Assembly: GCA_036346395.1 (NCBI GenBank)
Contig: CM070605.1
Location: 1,116,001 to 1,180,000 of the forward strand
From: Hsuehochloa calcarea
Lineage: Eukaryota > Streptophyta > Magnoliopsida > Poales > Poaceae
Reading direction: 5' to 3'
DNA length: 64,000 nucleotides
The position numbers and the translations under genes are program-made. Of this stretch, positions 11,121 through 21,615 are shown piece after piece (the first letter of the stretch is position 1; every line of letters begins with the position of its first letter). The notes below the pieces were generated by a model, which was not told the origin of the DNA, searched no databases, and saw nothing but the letters and a program-made list of their open reading frames with translations.

Positions 11121-11599
11121 GAGCGGCGCGCGTCTCAGGGATAAGACTTCGGCCTCATCTCGACTGGGATAGAGAAGATCAGTCGCGGTCGCGGAGATCG
11201 ATGCGAGCGAGGGTTGCAATGGCCGTTCGGCGGTGCCGTATTGACTCTCCTTCTACTTAATTCTGGTCTCCTCCCCTTTGGCACCACACATGAAAGATTC
11301 GAGAGTTTCCACTCCCTTCCGATCCATTTTTTCTATCATTTGCACTTGATTTTTCGATCTCAGGTGAACACTACTCTTGGCTCCACCGTTGCTTACCTCT
11401 TGGTGGTGGTGGTGGAGTTGCGGAGGCAGGGAGACGATAGTGGATTGATTGGATTCTTCGACGAGTCACTAGAGCTCATCTGTTGGTGAGGCTTGAGTGT
11501 GTTCGGTTGTTATTGTGGTTGCTATAGTGCTTGACTGAGAGTTTGGTGTTGGATTGCTCTGTTCGTGCACTTTACACAGAAGGTTTCGAATTGCAAATT
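11121..11599. other. Spacer without recognised gene
   Basis: A plus-strand frame of 91 codons at 11214-11489 has no recognisable domain. Its sequence near 11380-11460 resembles 5' leader plus start of a short grass exon, but there is no supporting homology. I see nothing firm. Confidence 0.4.
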
Positions 11600-12170
11600 A
11601 GGGTACCGACATCCACCTTGAGACACTGTTAAGATTGTTACGATTCTATGTATCGTCAGTTGGTCTCAAGTAATTATGATATTTAAAATCCTTAGAACTG
11701 ATATCAGTATGATTCTATACATGTCTAATAGTACACTTAGGGCCTATCAAACGCTATTTTGTAACTGAGTGGTTCTAAAGGTAGCTTTCAGATATACTGT
11801 GAAATATGAGGAGCGATATGACTGGTCGGATATGTGATTTGCCCCTCCTAGTATAACGGGAGAAATATCTCTAAGCCTTTCGATATGGTCGGATAAAGGA
11901 AGTGCATGGTCGCTCCACTAGTGGTCGAAGAGTCGACCACATGACGTTATCCGTCACTAGATCGAGAAAAGATTGAACGGTCTATAGATGCTAAATGTCT
12001 CACCTGAAGTTCGACTAGATATCATGAAGTAAAAGGTGAATACGCAAACAGGTCGCTTAGTCCGACTATATACGAACGGGTCGTATAGGGATACAGATTG
12101 ATCGTGAGCGGATGGTCATTCATAATCACTAACTAGCCGTCGAATTGTTTGTAAGGTGTTATAAACTGAC
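11600..12170 (+). repeat. Diverged RIRE1-like LTR fragment
   Basis: Reads as the complement of about 7700-8290 of the Copia solo LTR: shared ttggtctcaagtaat, cactagtggtcgaag, gtcgaccacatga and gttatccg in the same order. Ends of the LTR are missing, so it is an old truncated copy. Confidence 0.75.
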
Positions 12171-12480
12171 CGTGCATGCTGGCTAACAACTAACAAGTTT
12201 GGTTTGCTCCTGTTTCCGTCGTTCGTGTCGACAGGCGTGGTAATTAAACAAGGCGGGCACATGTTGTAGCCAAGTCTTGTAAACTCTGGTTGGGCTGTCG
12301 ATGGGAAGGCTCCGTCGGCATTCGAATGCATCTTTATCTTCACACGGGGACTGGGCCCTCCTCCGCATATGCGAGAGCAGAGTGGACTTGGGCCGTCGTC
12401 CAGAATAATGGCAGTGTGTATACTCGCAATTTCCACGACGCCAAGAAATTAAATACACGCGCTTAATTCAGTGCTGGCAT
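12171..12480. other. Spacer without recognised gene
   Basis: Two overlapping minus-strand open frames of about 100 codons lack any recognisable domain and are not supported as genes. Confidence 0.4.
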
Positions 12481-12506
12481 GGATCCATGCAAATTAATAC
12501 GGTTTG

Positions 12507-12547
<41 letters not shown>

Positions 12548-12565
12548 ATGCAAATTAATACGGTT

Positions 12566-12602
<37 letters not shown>

Positions 12603-12685
12603 ATGCAAATTAATACGGTTTGACTCTCGCTCTCTCTCTCTCTCATGCAAATTAATACGGTTTGACCGACTCTCTCTCTCTCATA
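12481..12685 (+). repeat. Composite minisatellite: 21-base unit alternating with CT microsatellite
   Basis: Four copies of CATGCAAATTAATACGGTTTGA (positions starting about 12486, 12547, 12601 and 12643) each followed by a (CT)n tract of decreasing length. The open frame running through it is caused by the CT repeat. Confidence 0.9.
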
Positions 12686-13330
12686 TTTTGCAGTGTACCC
12701 ATTACGCAGCTAGTACATGTTATCTTCTGGGAATTTTTGGTCGTATTGCCATCTTTTCGATTTGTATTTACAAGAATGATTGTTCTCGAAAATTATTTAT
12801 AAAAATAGTTACCTGCCGCACGACCATCGTACACCAGTCCCTCCTCGGCCGCCATGTGTCATGTTGCCGCCGACGATCGCTGTCGCGGTGGTCAGTGCTC
12901 AGCCACCGTCTTGATGGCGTTGCCCAAGACGGCCGCCATACAGTGTCCCCACCGTGCACCACGTGTGCTCCCCTGTGCATGGCCCTCCCTCCCCCCTCCC
13001 GCCACATGAAAAGCGGTATGGTCCAATTCTCTGGAGAAACAAAAAACCGAACAAAACGCGCCAGCTGACATTGGGACATGCTCTGAAGCCCAGGCCCTCC
13101 TAATCCCACCGCCTATCCTCCCTCCGCATATCTGCCGTCTTGTCCAAAATTTCGGGCACCAACACTTCTGAAATTCCCGGTGCTAACGCCGTGGCTCCTC
13201 CTTCGCACGGCTTTAAATGTTGAACTCTCACAGTCGCTCTTCGTTAATCTCAATTGTATTTCAATTCTCGTTCTGACGCTCATCGCTGAGAACTTAGAGA
13301 ACATAACATAATTCATTTTATTGACAGATT
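12686..13330. other. Intergenic stretch, mixed composition
   Basis: GC-rich from about 12810 to 13200 with open frames on both strands that overlap each other. None has a domain I recognise. A cryptic first exon cannot be excluded. Confidence 0.35.
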
Positions 13331-13740
13331 AAGTATTTTCTTGTTTCTCGTCGCTCGGCCTTTTTTGAAGTAGCGGTAATTTTTTAGTGGTACTTAATAA
13401 GCTGTAATTAGTTAGTTTAGAGGTAATTAATCATTTGTAATTAGTAAGTTTAGTGGTAATGACTTACTTTGTTGGTAATAAATTAGTTTAGCGGTAATAA
13501 ATTAGTCATAATTAGTTTAGTGGTGATCATTGTGACATATTAAATTAGTGGAAATGAACTAGTCGTAATTTGTTTAGTCGTAATTAACCAGTCGTAATTA
13601 GTTAGGCATAACTCATTCAGTGCAAGTTAGTCAGTTATTAGTAATTAAGTGACAATGAACATGTGTTTAATAGTAGTAAGCACGGTAGTAATGAATTACC
13701 AACAATTAATTATTTGTATTTAATTACACATATGTAATCC
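13331..13740 (+). repeat. Degenerate AT-rich short tandem repeat
   Basis: Repeated variants of GTAATTAGTTTAGTGGTAAT with many small changes, covering about 13375-13700, then two copies of tgtaatttattgtatttaat-like sequence. No coding signal. Confidence 0.7.
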
Positions 13741-13836
13741 ATCAATTGCATGTAATTTATTGTATTTAATTACACATATGTACCATAGATGGGGTTGTTG
13801 TGGCTTTAGGTACTTTCCAACATGCAAGACTTGTTT

Positions 13837-15100
13837 ATGTTTTATGGCGATGGTCTCGTACGAGTCGGCCCCGGTGCGTTGGACCTGTCGATATGTCAGT
13901 ACAAGGTGGTCCGGGTGTGTTGAGGATTAAAATATTCATATATTATCTTAATATATGATAAAGACCATACGTCTTCGTGGTCGTAACTTCTAAGACCACC
14001 GACCTAACTGGTCGTAGGTACTACAGAAGTTATATAATAAATACCCTGGTTGGACAAAGTTCCAAACCTAGTCCACAACCAGGTAAGTTCTCGTAAAGCT
14101 ATGAACAGGCGTCTGGGTCGAGTCCCCGACCACGCCACTCACTATGTGATGAATGAACCACGTGTTTCATACTCCGCATAATACAACACTATCCCGGTTG
14201 ATGGTGTAACATTTCTTAAAACCATTAACCGCAGAACAGTTGACATCTTCACCAACTGCCTCTGCAGTTGGTGGAACCGTCAAACTACCGCCTCTTCCCG
14301 ACCAGACGCGTCGCTCCCCAACGGATGTCTCTTCATGGGATAACTGCCACCACTTCATCAAGTACTTAAGGAGGACCATAGAAGGCCGGAAGGGGAGACG
14401 AAGACACGAGACAACACATCAGCAACAGTCCTATAGAAGCACATCAAGCGAGATATAGCAAAGTGTTGTGTTTTTAGATACTCTCAGTGTTTGTAATCGT
14501 GGGTTCATAGCAATAAAGAGCAAGTCAGATCCACTCCCAAGAGATACACACATTTTTCCTCTTTTCATTTATATATTCATAAGATCGGCGATTTGGTCGT
14601 CGACAGGGTGGAAGGGCTCAACGCGATGAATATTCACGAGCTTCAAAGCTACATCCGGAGGGGGGTCATCACTGAGGCAATGACGAAGAAAATTGTGATC
14701 GAGGGGATCACATGTACGAATTATGTGTGGGAGCTCGTCAAGGTGAATAGAAGTACAACATGGAGGCAGTACATGTAGATTGTCTCCCAGCCCAAGGTGG
14801 CCATTAACGGGAGGCCGATAGTATATGTGAATTTCGTACGCAGGGCGCTAGGAAACCTTGATGATGCCGGGGCCTCTACAAGCGGGCAAGCGCAGCCCGA
14901 GCCTAAAGACGGCAACACAGAATATGCTGCCTCGGAGGGAAGACTCGCACATAATTTTGTACGAAATGAGGGGATGAAAATGTGGTGGTAGGTCCGCATT
15001 GACTGCTAGGACTATCTACCGGACGAGCTTCTCAGGTCGGTGTCCGATGTGGACGTCGACCCAGGTTCGGATAGTAGCGACGAGGATGCACACTAGGGCG
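13837..15100 (+). pseudogene. MULE-type transposase N-terminal fragment split by a solo LTR
   Basis: The frame from ATG 13837 reads MFYGDGLVRVGPGALDLSIC and stops at the solo LTR. Removing the LTR and one GGGTG copy joins ...YKVVRV to EGLNAMNIHELQSYIRRGVI without a frame change. The block then runs to a TAG at about 14776, continues open to about 14990 (ASTSGQAQPEPKDG), and ends in an acidic stretch (DVDVDPGSDSSDED) near 15045-15090. This layout resembles the N-terminal segment of rice MULE transposases. No catalytic part follows, and element ends were not found. Confidence 0.55.
13918..14605. mobile_element. Solo LTR, 688 bp (TSD GGGTG)
   Basis: Begins TGTTGAGGATTAAAATATTC and ends GTCGTCGACA, flanked by GGGTG at 13913-13917 and 14606-14610. 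Contains an AATAAA-like site near 14512 (agcaataaagagc). No internal region or second LTR. Orientation is probably plus from the position of the polyadenylation-like site. Confidence 0.85.
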
Positions 15101-15750
15101 AGTACTGTTGAAGAAGATTGAGAGGGAGATCAAGATATTCATCTCTTGCTTTGGAGCACTGTTCACGGCAAAGTATTGTTCACCGAAGGATACTACTTGC
15201 AATTCAATCTATTAGATTGGTTTGTGAGTGCATTGATTTTATTGTAATTCAATTCATCGAATTGGTTTGTGAGATTACTACTGATCTTTAAGCGGTACCG
15301 TGAAAGATTGGGCCAACAATCGGGATCCATCTAATCAGCTAGTTGGATCCTTATCAGGTGATATCAGAGCTTCAGTTGCTCATGATACTTTGTTGCTACA
15401 AAGATCAAGGATCGACACGGCCGACATGAAGGAGATGAAGTTGGTCATGCAATTCAGTTATACTATAAATCAATGTGAGGAGAGTCCACTCCACGAGCCG
15501 AGCTTCATATTCTTCAATCAGTGTCAAGTGGGGAACACAGATTGTGCTTTGATGATAGATACAGGAAGCTTGACAAACGCTGTAAGCCAAACACTTATCC
15601 ATGGCCTGTCTCTTGCAACTCACCAGAAATCTCTCCATATCTTCTTGTGGAATATTACGACAATGAAGTCCTATATGCCTATTCAGATGATTAGTGCATT
15701 GCCCAGGTTCACAAGATAATTTCATCTTATAGTACTTACACACTGCCTTT
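15101..15750 (+). pseudogene. Gypsy-like retrotransposon fragment: primer-site-like motif and aspartic protease piece
   Basis: TGATATCAGAGC at 15359-15370 differs by one base from TGGTATCAGAGC, the usual initiator-Met tRNA primer site of plant LTR elements. Downstream, the frame 15300-15719 contains NQCQVGNTDCALMIDTGSLT, a retroviral-type aspartic protease with the D-T-G active site (about 15560-15568). It is followed by a motif (LATHQKSLHIFLWN) similar to the Gypsy protease C-terminal region. LTRs, gag, reverse transcriptase and integrase are missing. Confidence 0.6.
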
Positions 15751-16426
15751 TCTTTCCCATCTATAGTTTATGACTCAACGTATTCCCAGACTTTAGCCCT
15801 TTTTGTGACGTGCGACTTGGCGGGTCAACCGAGAGAAGGTCACGACTATCCACTGAAATTTCTGACATGTAGGCAGTCCTCTCCATTATAAATAAATTAC
15901 CTAATGCCAGACACAACTCTACTTAAAACCCTTTTCTAAGTAAAAAAAACAAAACCATAATGAAAAATTCAAGATATATGATCTAATAGAAAATCACAAG
16001 AGAGATACAAATGCATGTGGTGGCTGACTGGCTGCATAACAGACACAATTATTTTTCTTTGAACGAGATTATGGAGCTTAGCTGAAAGGTACCAATTCTA
16101 TCAATGAGTGATAATTGGATACTCTAGTTACATCAACATATATGGAAGGTCATATCATGCATTCAGTACGACATATGGAACAGATTAACTCTTTACTTCT
16201 TGGTTCCTCGGGTCTAAAGCCAACTAACATGATAGCAAGCCATCAAATAGGTCAAAATATGGGGAAAGTAGGATAATCTTCCCTCGAAAGTGGTGAACTG
16301 ATAATGCAAACATGGCAGCAGACTACACCCTTTAAACAAGGCAACATGAAGAACTGAAGACATTAACCAATATATGCCCGGATATTCACATTCGACGATT
16401 TTACAGATATCATGAATAGTAGCCCC
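15751..16426. other. Stretch without recognised gene
   Basis: AT-rich. It may be intron or downstream sequence of the putative minus-strand exons at 16512-16830, but no coding block was recognised. Confidence 0.4.
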
Positions 16427-16511
16427 TCAAAATACAACATATAAAATAAAACAAAGCACAATGGCACATCGGCACTGGGTTTTATTCGATGAAATAAACA
16501 TCAATTTACCT

Positions 16512-16647
16512 GAAGAAGTAAGCTTAGGGGGTTCATCAATGGTGGAGAAATTAGCATTGCCGATTCCATTTGAATTTAAACCATCTTGCAATTTTAGTGC
16601 CAGCTCGTGAAGTGTCAATCCTTCTGAAGTATAAATGCTACGGTACC
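16512..16647 (-). other. Putative internal exon of an unrecognised minus-strand gene
   Basis: On the minus strand an acceptor (tttcag, just above 16647) and a donor (TTCAG then gtaaat, just below 16512) bracket an open exon encoding YRSIYTSEGLTLHELALKLQ, then about 25 more residues ending PPKLTSSG. A second possible donor (aactcc then gtaagc) lies near 16757, and a GC-rich block at 17160-17260 could be a 5' exon. I do not recognise the family. It could be a degraded gene copy; no complete reading frame can be assembled from what I see. Confidence 0.3.
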
Positions 16648-16830
16648 TGAAACCCAAGAGATCCTTTAAGTTGAAATTATTAAAAAGCACTTTCATGAAA
16701 GGCACTTTAAGAACTTTTATATACGAGTCAATTTCTGTGAAAAATGGTGGTGCTTACGGAGTTACGATTGCCTTCTTCTCCCCATTCCAGCGTGGTCTTC
16801 AAATTGTGAAGGAGTAAACTGGAGTAAAAA

Positions 16831-17915
16831 GAGAACATCACAACTCTCCATTGGTCATTCAAAGGTCCAAACTGAGAAGAACTGAAGGATACCGGACTAC
16901 AAGATAGACCACTCCAAGAACGGACCCAAACGGAGTAGATCTACTCCATTCCACTAAGAACGGCGCGTCTATTGCAGGAATAAAACAAGCAAATAGGGTA
17001 GAACAATCCCAACCCTAACTGTACTACTAGTACTTAGATCGTAGAGAGCTAGTTCAGAGGGAAAATCTCCATCGTAAGAGGCAGAGGCGTGGCCTTGATA
17101 CAAGAATCCGTAGAACAATCCCAAACACCAACTGAGGGAAAATCCCAATCGTAAGAGGTAGAAGGCTCACCGGAACGTAGCGCCGCCCCCTCCGTCGGCG
17201 CCGCTCACCGGCGTCCACTTGAGGCAGCGCAGGCGGCGTCCGTCAAGGGGGGGGGGGGGTCGGGAGATCTGCTAGAGTCCTCGACCGAGGAGGCAATGAG
17301 TCGGGAGGTTGTACTTAGTACTTGAGGCAGCGCTCAGCTGCTCACTGAGGACTTTCCTTCGCCAACCCTATTCCGCCCATGGGTTAAAGGGAGAGTTGGG
17401 CCCTTACACGACCCAAAATTACAATCACATCTGAGTCCTGGCCCAATCCTATTTATAGCCAGCCCAATCCTATCCTCATCCTTTTTTTTATTTCTACCCA
17501 TTTGGTATAACGCAAGGTATAACCCCTGGCCCATTGCCTACGTACAGTGGAGTAATAATTTTTTTTCTTCTTAATCACGCAATTAAAACATCATAAACTA
17601 ATAGCCATCGATGGACTGCGCGCTCTTAGCTACATCCCATATTCGTACTACTACATACGATACGATCGATCGATGTGAATGGAATTCAGTCGGTCAATCG
17701 TCCCTGCTGGTCCTGCAGACCTCTTGCATTGATTCCTTGGTGTGGATGCTAGCTTAGCTCCCTACAAATTTCGACTCTACCTACCTACCAACCTGCACAG
17801 ACACAGTGCATGAATTAACGATCAGCTGCTGGCTCCGCGTGCAACTGTTGCGTGTGGACCATGCGCATTCATTAACGAGCTCAACGCCCTTAATTAGGAC
17901 GTCGTCGACCTCACC
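16831..17915. promoter_or_regulatory. Upstream region of the cysteine protease gene
   Basis: No confident gene. It contains a G-run at about 17249-17260 and AT-rich promoter-like DNA from about 17520. The protease ATG at 17916 lies in a good context (caccATGG). No TATA box was assigned with confidence. Confidence 0.4.
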
Positions 17916-19127
17916 ATGGGTGTGTCACTCTGTCTAGCAGCTCTAGCTAGAAGCAAAGCGAAAGCATTACTACGACACATGACGCCGGCCTTGCTGCTCA
18001 CTGCCGTCCTGATAGCCACCATCAACTGTGCTTCCCACGGCGTCCTCGCGGCCCGCGAGCTCCCCACCGGCGGCAACACCGCCGAGGACATGAAGGCGAG
18101 GTTCCAGCGGTGGATGGCGGACAACGGCCGCACATACAAGGACGCCGCGGAGAAGGCGCGGCGCTTCCAGGTATTCGCGGCTAACGCGGGGCTCGTTGAC
18201 AGCTCCAATAATGCAGCAGGGGGCGGAAACAAGTACCGCCTGGCGGCCAACAAGTTCGCCGACCTCACCACCGACGAGTTCATCGCAATGTTCACCGGCT
18301 ACAAGCCCATGCCGTCGTCCGGAGCCGGCAGCAAGTTGCCGGGATTCAAGTACGAGAATGTTAGCCTTCCGCGTAGCCTGGGCGTAGACTGGAGGAAGAA
18401 TGGCGCCGTCACTGCTGTCAAGAATCAAGCCCGATGCGGTATATATATAGACACACACACACACACACACAAATAGATTTAGTTACTTACTAGTCGTTTG
18501 ATTCATGCATCGTCACGGTCTCCGATTACAGGTTCTTGCTGGGCGTTCTCTGCGGTGGCGGCCGTGGAGGGCGTCCACCAGATCACGGCCGGCGAGCTGG
18601 TGTCCCTCTCGGAGCAGCAGGTACTTGATTGCTCCGGGAACAATGACGGGTGCGGCGGCGGCGACATGGACGAAGCCTTCCAGTACATCAGCGGCGGCGG
18701 CGGCCTCACCACCGAGTCGGCCTACCCCTACCAAGGCGCCCAAGGGGCGACGTGCCGGTTCAGCCGCGCGTCGAGCACGGCAGCCGCCACTATCAGAGGG
18801 TACCAGGACGTGCCCAAGAACAACGAGGCCGCGCTCGCCGTGGCCGTCGCCAACCAGCCGGTGGCCGTGGCAGTCGACGCGAGGAACTTCCAGCTGTACC
18901 AGAGCGGCGTCATGACGGCCGACGGCTGCGGCACGAGCCTGAACCACGCGGTGACGGTGGTCGGGTACGAGGTGAATGCGGCGGACGGGAGCAAGTACTG
19001 GGTGATCAAGAACTCGTGGGGCAGGGAGTGGGGGGAGGAAGGGTACCTGAGGCTGGAGAAGGACACGGCGGCGTCGAGGCAAGGCGCCTGCGGTGTCGCC
19101 ATGAACCCTTCCTTCCCTGTTGCGTGA
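17916..19127 (+). CDS. Papain-like cysteine protease (C1A, SAG12/SAG39-like), two exons
   Basis: Exons are 17916-18438 and 18532-19127, joined over a 93-base GT-AG intron with a CA microsatellite; the product is 372 residues. A hydrophobic segment near residues 23-42 is a likely signal sequence, followed by an I29 propeptide (KARFQRWMADNGRTYKDAAE; NKFADLTTDEF). The mature enzyme starts near residue 151. Catalytic residues are visible: Gln171 and Cys177 (NQARCGSCWAFS), His313 (LNHAVTVVGY) and Asn335 (NSWG). The splice falls inside the Gly codon just before Ser-Cys. Expected role is secretory-pathway or vacuolar proteolysis after propeptide removal, by family. A second Met at about residue 22 is an alternative start closer to the hydrophobic core; I prefer the first because of its sequence context. 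All key residues are intact and the length is normal. Substrate and exact subfamily are not known. Confidence 0.95.
18449..18473 (+). repeat. CA microsatellite in the protease intron
   Basis: An uninterrupted (AC)n run takes up about a quarter of the 93-base intron, just after the donor. Confidence 0.9.
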
Positions 19128-19253
19128 AACAACAAAGCTAATCCTATTCCTATGCACGCAGATGCGTAGAAAGCCTCGGATAAAAATTAATAGGAAGAGA
19201 TTACCAGTAGGAAATTACTGGTACGTACTACTCCACGGAATAACCTACTGGTA

Positions 19254-21615
19254 TGTAACACCCTGGCTATTTGAAAGCTAAAATATCATGCAAACCTATC
19301 AAACTACTAAGCATAGCATTAAAACTAGATTATCCAGATTCAATCAACATAAATTCCTAAGGAAAGACAATGAACGATCACTAGAATCATGGTAAAGAAT
19401 GGATAAACGGTCATAATACCACGAACAGTCAAACGATACTAACATAGGATTATTACAACTGAACTTATTTCAACAATTTGACTTGATGAATGGCAAGAAT
19501 AATTGTTCGATTGATAAAAGTGAAGTGTAGTGTGCGAACTACCCCACCAAATCATCTTATCGTCTTCCTCAATTACCTAATTAAAACATACAAAGCAAGG
19601 GTGAGTCGAAGACTCAGCAAGTACTAAACAAGAATAATCAAGCATGGAGTGGACAACACAATTCAGTTGAATTACGAACAATTATCGGAACACATACATG
19701 TACGTATGGAATGAATACATGAATGGATGAAATGTAAGAATGCATTGAAGGTATGGACTTATCGATTGCATATACTGCAGATAGCGAGTGATACACCGTC
19801 GGTGTTCACTTAAGCCCGTACTTCACAAAGTACGGGGACCCAATCACCGTATGAAGAACGTTTTATACGGGTGTCCAAGTTGCCACATTGGAATGGTGGT
19901 CAACACTACCCACATTGGAATGGTGGGTTTTCAAATGACCATGCTGGAATTGATGGGTCTTTCAAATGCCCATACTGGAATTGATGGGACTTACCAAAAG
20001 AATCCACTTCCGTGGTCATTATGAATTTTATGAATGAACATGATGATTTCTCATGGTATGAATGAATAACATACATTAGTGGAAAAGAGACATGGCATTC
20101 ATCAACATGTGTAAACAAGTATAAGTATGTATTCACACTCAACATAATGTACCAATAAGGCCACACTAGTCACTTGCAGTATATCAACACCATGAACAAA
20201 GCACAAGAACATTCATGTAAACAACATATCATTATGCATTCCTTTGAATTCAACACCGTTAACATACAAGATTTGCCTTTTCGCGTTGTGACTCGTTAGT
20301 AGGCAACTGAGGTGTTCCCACACATGATGCCTCGCCGCCTACACAAGCATGTTCCCAAAATAAGAACAACGATATAACACTCGCTACCGGTGTTCTACAA
20401 TAACCCCTGACTATCCAATATACTGCATAGACCCTAAATGAAAATAAACTATTCAGCCAGATTTCAGCCCTTCTGAGCAGCGGTACGAGAAAATTCACCA
20501 TTAATTATCTGTAACTCTAAAAGACCTGAAACTAGTGCTCACTGAATCTTAACAGATCAGGCTACAAAACATTAGTTGGCGGAATCCCCTGATTCGGCAA
20601 AAACAGAGGGCTAATTATCAGCTAAACACAACCCATCTATGTCTGTCCAGAATACAGATCAGAGATAAAGAAAACGGCGTAACTTTCAACTTATTGATCC
20701 AATGAGAATGATTCTTATCGGCTTGGAAAGATAATTTTAAGGGCTAAAATAACTTAGTTGGGTGAAGGTTCTGATTCGGCCCCTAATTTGAACAAAACCG
20801 AGGGACAAACCTACTGACCTCAGTTTTCAGACAGACCGGACAGTTCGTAATAAACAATTCATATCTCCCAAACTACAGATCGGAGTTTCCTGATCTCAGT
20901 GCCAAAAGAAAGCTAACGTTCCCAGGAATAAAACTCTAGAAGGAAAAAACCCCAGATTCGGCTTCTACAGTAGTCTAAACAATAGATGAAAACACTAATA
21001 TTTATCTGCCTAGAATTCAGAACAGTGGTAAATAAAATATCATAACTTTCATTATACAGATCCAATGGATATGATATTTATCATCTTTGAAAGATAATTT
21101 AAAGGGCTACAATAACTTATTTGGGTGGAGGTTCTGGAAATGCCTCTAACTAAATCAAAACCTAGTATCAAGCCGACAGATCCTTCTCGTCAGACAGACA
21201 GAGCAGCACGCACTAAAAAAAATCATATCTCCTAAACCGTAAGATGGAATCATGTGATCTCGGTGGCTATGGAAAGCTAAGAACAATACCTACAACTTTC
21301 TAAGAGATGGACAGAACAGAAAACGAACGCATCTTACCCAAAATCGACGTACAAGACGGTGCACATGAAGGGAGAAGGGGGGCGGCGGCTCCAAAGGGGA
21401 GGGAGAGAAATGTGGAGTTTAGGGTTTGGGGGTGGGAACCCCCTTATGGCCGGCCACCACATGGGCCCTCTCGGCCGTGGCCTGAGCCCAGTTGTCGAGT
21501 TTATGGAAAACCCTTTATTTTTCAGAATTTCTACTCCTTTAATTGTCTTTTCTTTCCCGGCTTCCATTCAAATTACTCGATTCGATTCTTTACTCTTTTC
21601 GCTTCCGGTATTACA
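19254..21615 (-). repeat. Left (3') LTR of the LARD-like element
   Basis: 2362 bases, from TGTAACACCCTGGCTATT to CCGGTATTACA. It aligns along its length with the right LTR. Differences include many short deletions near CTG and CAG sites, for example around 19455-19530. Confidence 0.9.

Noticed and set aside
12565..13068. 167-codon open frame beginning with Leu-Ser repeats
   Set aside because: Its start is translated CT microsatellite and the rest has no domain.
18505..19157. Large alternative frames over the cysteine protease exon 2 on both strands
   Set aside because: They are shadows of a GC-rich coding exon; only the protease frame holds conserved residues.
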